Source of the DNA: Lepidonotus clava
Taxonomy: Eukaryota; Annelida; Polychaeta; Phyllodocida; Polynoidae
Assembly: GCA_936440205.1 (NCBI GenBank)
Contig: OW387139.1
Span: 868,001 to 932,000 of the forward strand
Length of the DNA: 64,000 bases
Direction of reading: 5' to 3'
Shown here in pieces: positions 57,001 to 64,000 of this stretch. A program made the translations under genes and the position numbers. How positions within the stretch are numbered: position 1 is the first letter of the stretch; each line of letters opens with the position of its first letter. Below the pieces are notes generated by a model. The model was not told the DNA's origin and ran no database searches. It saw only the letters and a program-made list of their open reading frames with translations.

Positions 57001-60000
57001 GCATAATACAAAATTAACCAAAGCAGCTTGTCAACCAAATTGCTCTGCAAATATGTGAAATACCACTGTATACATTGGCATTTTTCCTATAGGAACCAAT
57101 GTTTAAGCCTGTTGGCATATCCTATCATGTCCAACCCTACTTTGCCCTTAAATACAGTGTTTTAATTGACTGGCAAACCTGCAAATCTGTCAATTGATTT
57201 AGGAAATTTTAGAAATCATGTTTTATCAGTACTTGGAAATATAGAAAAGAATTATTCTTTCTTATTTCAGTAACCAAAGCTCTTAGAGACAAGAATGCTT
57301 TATAATTTAATTTTGTCCAACCCTGTCCAACCCTGAAAAATACCCATCTGGGACCGGCTTATTGGAATACATTGCTTTCAGTTGAGCAGTAGGAAGACAT
57401 TATAGTGATACAAGCAATGACTGTAATTCATACCTTTTCCTCAGATTTATTATGAATCTGAGTAGTTTTATTTAAATTTGCCAGTTTTGTGAAATGCACT
57501 GGAGCGTAAGGGATTCAACATTGATCTTAACTTTGTCAGTAAGATAACGTGCACTATGGTTGCTAAAAACATATCCTGCTTATTTTTTCAGATTCAGGGT
57601 GAGATTGGCAGGGAATTAAATGTATCATTTCATTTCCTAGGAACAATGTAAGTATTCAACAATTTTTAATAAGTACATGGCTTGTATTGACAATACTTGA
57701 TATGATTTGGAAAATTGATGTATAGTTTTTCATCCATCAGAAATTTGATTTATTATTGGTCTTCTTTTCTTTATAAACAATAAATCTAATGTTTGTATAA
57801 AAATCAAGTGCATATCTGATTTCTCCTGTTCATTGAATTCTGTGAAATTGTCAATACAAGTAATTTCTTTAAGTAAGAGTTCCTATTGAAGGGAGTATAA
57901 TTACATGTTAATAGATGTGAAATGCCAGATACCTACGTTTGTTGGTATATATTTACTCACATTGACAGTTCTATCCAACGTCTAACTTAACCCTTTAGTC
58001 CTCAATCCGGCCACAGCCCCTAAGGTGCCTCACCCCAATCAGATCATGGCGGCATGGGAAAACGGCCATTTCCCATAAAACATAAAAAGACATACGGGGG
58101 AAAAACATAGTGACATGCGACATTGGAAAAAATGAGCGACAGAGACACACAACATTGTTTTTTTTTTAAATTCGACTTACGACATCGGGACCCCCGCCCA
58201 TCCAGACCCCCATACAACATCAGCCAATATTAATATAAGAAGAACCGCTGGGGGCGTCAGAGGTCTCACCATACACCACAGGTCTCAGATTCTAAAATGT
58301 CCATAATATATTATTGTTATATTTCCAGTCCCACAGCCACAGAAGAAGTTGAAATGGTATTTCATTCACGTCTAACGGACGCCCAGCGAGTAGAGGCCTC
58401 TCTGGCCCTGGGGCAGATGACCAGGCCAGGATCTGTTGACCAGGTTCCAGTTTCTGAAGAAGTCAAAATCGTGTTGCTTAAAGGTAAATCTTTTTTGTTT
58501 TGTTTTTTGTTTAACCACATTCATCGTATAGTTACAATGTTCTTCCATGTAGGTGAGCATCAAATCATACAGGTATATATTTTTAAAAAATCATGAATTA
58601 ACGATTGACCTATAATAAGTTCACTTAAATCATTGTCCTTGCATGCTAAGTTAAGCCATTCTTTCCGCCAGCCTGACTTGTAGCACCAAAAGGAGTCTGA
58701 TATGCAAGTCTGCAAGTCTGCAAGTCTACGGGTGACCACAACTGACTATGTATTCAGGATGTCTCAAACTACTATTAACAGGAAAACCTGTATTTAATCT
58801 TAATAAAAATGTCAACTCACTTTTTACCCTATGCCACCTTTCCTCCCAGATCTCCGCCCCGAGATGAGGCCCTCCGTGGGGCCCAGGTCAGGAGGGACGA
58901 TGTTAACGATCACAGGACTGTTTGATAACGTCCGGCGAGTCTCTGTGGGCACACTAGGATGTAATATCACTGCAGCGTGAGTACAATCTGTTTTAAGATG
59001 ATCTAACCTTTCATGTTGATAAACCTTATTTACAAAGATGGTTCACTTGCAGTCTAAATTTACAAAAACGCCCATGACAACCATGGACATTATGTAAGAT
59101 TCAGATTAGGGCATTTCTGTGACCGTATGAATTGAAATTGCATGGAGGCATACGGATTGCCGTCTAGTGCTGCAAGGCTCATCCGCCCTAGGCGATTCTG
59201 GCCGCATCCAATTCGGTCTCCTAGATGCAACAGATACCTCCTATATGCCACAAAATAACACCATAGGTGCAATTCTTGTTGCAGCATTATTGAGAAAATT
59301 ATAAGACTTCTCCTATCATGTATGGAACATAAATGTTTGACCTTTATTCTCGCTACCGCTTTTCAATTGGCTGCAAAATGAGTATGTGAAATACAGGCCT
59401 ACTTCCAACCTTTTCACAAAGGTAGAGAGTAATTCACTTTGCACATGAAATAAGTTGTATAGAGATATAATGAAGAGAACGTCACCAGTTGTAAATAAGG
59501 GAATTAAAGAAAGTATTCCAAATTATAGGAATTGTCATATCATATAGTATAAAGGTAACATGAGCTGCTGGTAGGTGTAAATATACCTGTCGCACAATAG
59601 CTGGCAGGGTGCATCTCCCAGTAAGCGTCAATGCTCAGGGAAAATCAATACCAGACTGCTATATATTTGGGTAAAGCCTATTACGTTTGGACAGACACAA
59701 GTCTTAAGGATTCGAAGGGGTTTAGATATAGCTACAAGTAGAAAAGGACATCTGGTGACTGTTGGAGGAACTACTGTGTTGAGAGCGGATGTAGGAGCGG
59801 GCGGACTCTTAGGAGAAAGTTTACTTTTTATCAATTGAACTTGTGACCCTAGGAATATTAACCATTATTGCACTGGCTCTGTACGCATCTAAGTGATCCA
59901 CCAAATAAACCTGACTTACAGCCAAACGTTGTTCGCGTTGTAGAAATGAATGCCCATCTCGTGAACTTACCTACCACCTGACTAGCAATTACGGAAGGAG

Positions 60001-63000
60001 TGATAAAGGCAGTAACATTAAACATCATAAACAGTTCCCCAATTATTAATCAATCACATAATAACAACTAGCATTCACTTTCTCCTTTGCAGTACGCCCG
60101 TTCTCATATTATGCACAACTCAAAAACTCAGTGATTGCGACCTGGTTGACAGGAAACTCAGCGTCACGATAGACTCTGACGACTCCTCCGACCACCATGT
60201 GGCGTATTTCACCTATGCTGCAGACCCAGTCATCACCAGGGTCCACCCACTATTCACCATTAGAGCGTAAGTTTTCAATTTTTGTGTTTCTTTTTAAAGC
60301 AATGATTTAATGGACTAAATAAATAGTATCCTTTCAAGCGAGTGTTCTCTGTCGTCCCTGAATTAGGAACTAGGTTTGAGGATACACTTGGGTAGGGTCA
60401 AAGAAAATAGTGTTGGTCAGGAAACCTGAATACTGCTATTCTATTGGTCCTGATGAAAGCCAGTAAAAGCTGGAAGTGGTAGATTCGCCACTGATTCCAT
60501 GATTGATAAAAAGGTTAACCACAAGTTCATTCTTGAATATGGTTTTGACTATCCATCTTTATCTCTCTTTTTATTGATTTATTTTTTTGCATTCTAACAG
60601 TGGAGGTGTGCGGCTGACGGTGACGGGGTCTGGTCTTAACGTGCCCCGGACCCGACTGATGCTGACCACGGTCAGGGGAGTCAACACGGGGAGGAGCAGA
60701 AGGCATGCCACTGTAAGTATAGACATACGTATAATCAACTGAGAAAGGGGTACAAGGGGGCTGGACCCCGATATCAGCCTAAGGGCAGAGCTCACAGGAC
60801 CGCCCACAGGCTGATATCAGGTCCAGCCCACAGGCTGATATCGGGGTCCAGTCGAGGGGTGCTGACTCCCCGAGGACCCCCTTTTGAGGTTGGTTATGGA
60901 CTTATTATACCTTTTCTGTTAGATCTGAGCTCCCAAGGAAGGATGCACAGCAATCAGTAATGGTGGGGCTATGATGCTGCACATATTTTTATGTTTCTCC
61001 ATTTAACTTTTTTGATAAAAGACTGAAAAGGTGCTAATTTGATACAGAAAGCAAACCATTTTGCTTGTTTTTAAAATCCATTACCAATATTTTATTTCTT
61101 AAACTTAGAATATAAACTCTAGTCATATGAGACTATATTCAGTTGCAGATCCTGGGCGGGCAACAAATGGCAATGAAAATGGCAAATGGAGCCCATAGAC
61201 CCTGGGAGAAAGATTTTGGCATCTTAAAATTGGAGGGTCTGTACACATGTGTAAATCTGGTGTTTTTATTTTTCAATTCTATAAGGGGGGTCAGGGTTTG
61301 CCCCACCCCCCAAAGCACTGGCTCTGGATCTGCCCCTGATATTAATGCATGCATGATAAGTTCAATAATTATTGTTCTGTTGTTAATTTCTAGAGATGTA
61401 CTGGAAGTACTTCTGACCAAATGTTCTGTCCCACACCGCACATTTATCTTAATGGGATTGTTAAACGAAGACGAAAGAGGCGGTCACCTCCTGTAGATGA
61501 CCCGAGTCCAAGCCCTGATGGAATGAAACACACATTTACAACAGTCAATGAGGATGAAAGCATTGATGTAAACATTGGCTTTGTGTTAGATGGTGTGTCA
61601 AAGTACCGTAACCTATCAGAGAGCCTCCCAGACTACAGCCGACTGACCGTCTATGTCAACCCCAGTATCACTGGGTTCCCACCTCCAACCTTCACCATCA
61701 CCTTTAACCCAGCTTGGCCCCAGAAGGATAGAGTGATAGAAATCAAGGTTAGTTCTAGTTTAAATCAAGTTTCTCAGAGCATTGCATGTGCATGTATCAG
61801 CTTATTTCCAGATAGTAACCATATACATGGCATTTATAGTGAGGGTGGTGTAGACCCTTAAAATCGTCAGCGTGACACGGCCATTTCTCAAATTTGACAC
61901 AGCAACACAGCCGCTTTCTAAATTTAACAGGCGACATGGCAACTAAGGGGCAACTGACATTGCTTTTTTCTTAAATTCGACAGGCACAGGGCTAATTCTT
62001 AAATTTGACAGGGGACAGGGCTAACTCTTAAATTTGACAGGTTTAAACCAAGATATATGGACAGGTGACACAGCCATTTTTTAAATTCGACACGCGACAC
62101 AGTCCCCCTATCTAGACTCCCAGTGAGGGGTCAGAGTTGAATATTAAAAACATTCTTGGTCATTATGCTCAAGTAACAGGTATGTAGCTGTTTTTAAGAA
62201 GAGGCAGAAATGCACCAATAAAGTTACATATAGGTCTATTGTTGACAAGGCATGTGAGCTTGCTGAATACACACCTGAACACACACACACACGCACACAC
62301 ACACACACACGCACGCATGCATGCATGCATGCATGCATGCACACATTAAAAACAAATAGAGGCCATTACAGGTCTGAATTTTGTGTTTGTAAATTGCAGG
62401 GTGAGAATTTATTAGATGGACTAAGAGCGGATGACTACACAGTCCTGGTTGGAATGCATGTTTGTGAAAATACGGTCGTACACGACAACATTATCATATG
62501 TGAGCCACCAAAACGTTCACAGGTGGCTTGGGCGGAATCTGTGAATTTCAATAAAATACCAGTAAAGGTGGGTAAAGATATTTTTTCCAGATATTTTACC
62601 AGGCAAATTATATATTCATGGACTGGTTTTCCATAAAATTCTTTTGAAAATAAATTCCGTTTTCTTAAATCAGGTGTGGCAGTTAAATATATCAGTGTTG
62701 TGAGATAAGGATAGTATTGAAGTTTTATTTTCAGATTCTTGATTGTGTTCTTGGGCTGTCTGTAGCATTCATAAAATGAGTTTACATATTTGCTTCCAAC
62801 AAAAGGAACATAAGCCATTAACTGATTCACAGAAAACCATAGTTAGTGACATGTTAAAGGGAGCCAAAAGCAATGTAGTGTCTTTGCAAACTCAAATAAC
62901 TATGAAAATGCATTCCAAGAGTCTAACTTTAGCCAATGGTAAAGTATAAGTTGTGATAACTAGCTATAACTTTACTTGAATTCCATAATAGTCATGTAAT

Positions 63001-63723
63001 GTAAGCCTGTGGACAGCAATGTTTGTGAACAATCCAATTTTGGTTGGTCACTGAAATTGATCGGAGATGAGTTTATTGCATTTTACTGTAGCTTAGTCTG
63101 TATTCACAGTCTATATTTTACCTAAGCTATAGTCATAGAATATATGGTCATAGAATATAATTATTTCAATAGTTAACAGAATTGCAAAGTTTTGACCAAC
63201 ATTGCTTTTGGCTCCCTATAAGATTTCACCAGTTATTTTGAATTTCTAAATTCAAAACTGTTGCACTTACATATTTTCTTTTGCCAAAACTACTTCTGAA
63301 GTGTTAATTGGTTCATCTTTTGTCCACCAGGTGCTGTATGCGGGTGAGGTCGTTGACGTGGGTTACCTGCGTTACGTGCAGACTATATGGGAGTACCCTC
63401 CCGGGAGGTACGGCATCATCGCGGGTATCTGCGGCCTGGTGCCCCTACTGGGCTGCTGCATGTTCATTGTATGCCGGAAACGACGAAAGAGGAAAAGACC
63501 GCCCCTTCTCAACAAAGATTCACTCACTGCTGACGAGCAGCTGAAACTGATTGAACAAATAAAACGGTGGAGCCAGAGTACGAAGGACAGACTTGACTCG
63601 TTTATTCCGTCTGGAGTAAGGCACATACCTAACTATACGGGAACGTTATCTGACGCCAACGTGACTCCGTACAGGGGGCTGTACAGGGAGCAGTACCCCG
63701 CCTACCAAAACACCTTCTTCTGA
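51067..63723 (+). CDS. Gene B: mucin-stalked plexin-like single-pass membrane protein (11 coding exons)
   Basis: Inferred coding exons: 51067-51074, 52213-52262, 52508-56853, 57592-57647, 58329-58483, 58850-58976, 60093-60266, 60601-60712, 61394-61747, 62400-62567 and 63331-63723. They total 5,943 nt, which is 1,980 codons plus a stop. Order in the protein: signal peptide (1-20), mucin stalk of about 1,400 residues built from 8-residue TTTTTDPA-type units, a conserved alpha/beta region (about 1430-1538), IPT/TIG domains (1539-1850) with a KRRRKRRS furin-type site near 1700, a TM helix (about 1878-1898) and an 82-residue tail. No Sema, PSI or RasGAP domain is seen. Exon phases match gene A from the post-mucin region to the stop, so the pair arose by tandem duplication. 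Ligand and function are unknown; a surface receptor is inference from architecture. Confidence 0.87.
52213..52262 (+). CDS. Gene B exon 2: signal peptide core
   Basis: A 50-nt exon between cccaacag and gtttgt, phase 2 to 1, coding RLRLLILQLFILFGNHK, a strong hydrophobic core. The frame then enters the mucin exon as ASTFMTSG. Same length and phase as gene A exon 2. Confidence 0.8.
52508..56853 (+). CDS. Gene B exon 3: giant mucin exon plus start of conserved region
   Basis: A 4,346-nt exon, phase 1 to 0, after ttatgatag. From 52508 to about 53150 it is irregular Thr/Ser-rich sequence. From about 53150 to 56400 it is 24-nt units coding TTTTTDPA, TTTTTDSA or TTTTTEPA, over 100 copies. The rest is degenerate and leads to DTSQAYATSVVMLMPWRNDF and two Cys before CAC|gtgagt. 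In gene A the last part is a separate exon, so an intron was lost here or gained there. Confidence 0.9.
57592..57647 (+). CDS. Gene B exon 4: conserved post-mucin region, part 2
   Basis: A 56-nt exon between tttttcag and gtaagt, coding IQGEIGRELNVSFHFLGT, same size and phase as gene A exon 7. Confidence 0.82.
58329..58483 (+). CDS. Gene B exon 5: conserved post-mucin region, part 3
   Basis: A 155-nt exon, phase 2 to 1, coding PTATEEVEMVFHSRLTDAQR through VKIVLLK. It aligns with gene A exon 8 (143 nt) with a 4-codon length difference. Confidence 0.82.
58850..58976 (+). CDS. Gene B exon 6: first IPT/TIG domain, N-terminal part
   Basis: A 127-nt exon coding MRPSVGPRSGGTMLTITG and on to a Cys, between cctcccag and gtgagt. 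Identical length and phase to gene A exon 9. Confidence 0.9.
60093..60266 (+). CDS. Gene B exon 7: first IPT end, second IPT start
   Basis: A 174-nt exon coding TPVLILCTTQKLSDCDLV and then YFTYAADPVITRVHPLFT, between cctttgcag and gtaagt. Same length and phase as gene A exon 10. Confidence 0.9.
60601..60712 (+). CDS. Gene B exon 8: second IPT core
   Basis: A 112-nt exon coding GGVRLTVTGSGLNVPRTRLM, ending RSRRHAT before gtaagt. The end carries its own R-X-R-R motif. No minisatellite follows here, unlike gene A exon 11. Confidence 0.9.
60752..60897. mobile_element. Fold-back element in gene B intron 8
   Basis: GGCTGGACCCCGATATCAGC at the left is mirrored by GCTGATATCGGGGTCCAGTC at the right, with a further inner copy GGCTGATATCAGGTCCAG. 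It starts 39 bp after the exon 8 donor. Confidence 0.65.
61140..61338. mobile_element. 200-bp MITE just upstream of gene B exon 9
   Basis: Left CAGTTGCAGATCC, right GGATCTGCCCCTG, flanked by ATATT at 61135-61139 and 61339-61343. Related to the element at 29094-29253 by its right end. Its right boundary is 55 bp before the exon 9 acceptor. Confidence 0.75.
61394..61747 (+). CDS. Gene B exon 9: furin-type site and third IPT start
   Basis: A 354-nt phase 0-0 exon starting RCTGSTSDQMFCPTPHIYL, then VKRRRKRRSPPVDD, then TTVNEDESIDVNIGFVLDGV and VYVNPSITGFPPP. The IGFVLDGV motif is plexin-like. It has one copy of the module that is triplicated in gene A. Confidence 0.9.
61866..62105. repeat. Tandem repeat in gene B intron 9
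   Basis: Units of about 30-36 bp around CTTAAATTTGACAGGGGACA, five to seven diverged copies. Confidence 0.75.
62279..62345. repeat. (CA)n and (GCAT)n microsatellites
   Basis: A CA run with CG variants followed by six GCAT units, about 55 bp before the gene B exon 10 acceptor. Confidence 0.95.
62400..62567 (+). CDS. Gene B exon 10: last IPT domain
   Basis: A 168-nt phase 0-0 exon coding GENLLDGLRADDYTVLVG, a Cys, IIICEPPKRS and IPVK before gtgggt. This matches the plexin membrane-proximal IPT pattern closely. Confidence 0.9.
62854..63221. mobile_element. TTAA MITE (GGAGCCAAAAGC ends) in gene B intron 10
   Basis: TTAAAGGGAGCCAAAAGCAA at the left; CATTGCTTTTGGCTCCCTAT at the right. Sister of 38981-39350. 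Confidence 0.75.
63331..63723 (+). CDS. Gene B exon 11: juxtamembrane, TM helix, tail, stop
   Basis: A 393-nt exon after gtccaccag. It codes GYLRYVQTIWEYPPG, the helix GIIAGICGLVPLLGCCMFIV, the basic RKRRKRKR, then DEQLKLIEQIKRWS, SFIPSG, PNYTGTLSDANVTPYRG and YREQYPAYQNTFF-stop. No GAP domain follows. Confidence 0.92.
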   Translation: MLYAGEVVDVGYLRYVQTIWEYPPGRYGIIAGICGLVPLLGCCMFIVCRKRRKRKRPPLLNKDSLTADEQLKLIEQIKRWSQSTKDRLDSFIPSGVRHIPNYTGTLSDANVTPYRGLYREQYPAYQNTFF

Positions 63724-64000
63724 GAGGTCCTGGGGTATTTCCACATAAAATGTAGGCGGAAAAACGTGCTAAAAATTAGGGTCCCTATTCAAATTCCACA
63801 ATCAGATTCCCTGTTTTCCCTGTCCCATGTTAAACCTTCCCTGCCATGTTTGTTTCTTTCTGATGATACAGTGTGATAATATCATTGAAGATGTTTTGAT
63901 CTTTTGGGGGGGAAAAGTACTATAGATAAATGCACTCTCCTAAATCTTAGAAATAAGAAAACCCAGAACCTGAGCAAACGTAATTTCCTGCATTTTGGTG
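63724..64000 (+). other. Gene B 3' flank
   Basis: Sequence after the stop codon, probably 3' UTR. I see no AATAAA before the window ends. Confidence 0.5.

Overview
The window looks like nuclear DNA of an invertebrate animal. It has intron-rich genes, AT-rich intergenic DNA full of short inverted-repeat transposons, and several large minisatellites. I favour a lancelet (amphioxus). The main clue is a minisatellite that copies an exon end together with its 5' splice site; I recall similar arrays ('mirages') reported at the amphioxus Adh locus, but that is from memory. A hemichordate or another deuterostome is not excluded.

The coding content I can support is two head-to-tail paralogous genes on the + strand. 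Gene A has 14 coding exons (14,317-36,561) and an inferred protein of 1,171 aa. Gene B has 11 coding exons (51,067-63,723) and an inferred protein of 1,980 aa. I rebuilt both from splice signals, reading-frame phase and alignment of the two copies. Both add up to whole codons, and from the end of the mucin region onward their exon phases match one for one. Each encodes a signal peptide, a long Thr-rich mucin-type stalk, a conserved alpha/beta region of unknown identity (possibly SEA-like), IPT/TIG domains that resemble the membrane-proximal part of plexins, a basic furin-type site, one transmembrane helix, and a short well-conserved cytoplasmic tail. I see no Sema domain, no PSI domain and no plexin RasGAP domain. 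They therefore look like plexin-derived, mucin-stalked single-pass receptors, a combination I do not recognise from a named family.

Layout: 1-14,282 holds no supported gene, only simple repeats and inverted-repeat elements. These include a 210-bp-arm inverted repeat at 10.5-11.2 kb and a 1.5-kb element at 8.4-9.8 kb that carries two tRNA-like sequences. Gene A spans 14.3-36.6 kb. Its introns hold a 2.3-kb transposon with 22 copies of one short motif (18.2-20.5 kb) and a roughly 40-copy minisatellite that repeats the donor site of exon 11 (30.4-33.1 kb). The space from 36.6 to 51.0 kb holds miniature transposons, LINE fragments, a 4-copy 181-bp tandem repeat and a 2.8-kb minisatellite split by a transposon. 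Gene B spans 51.0-63.7 kb, and the rest is its 3' flank.

I saw no CRISPR array, rRNA gene, convincing functional tRNA or retroviral element.
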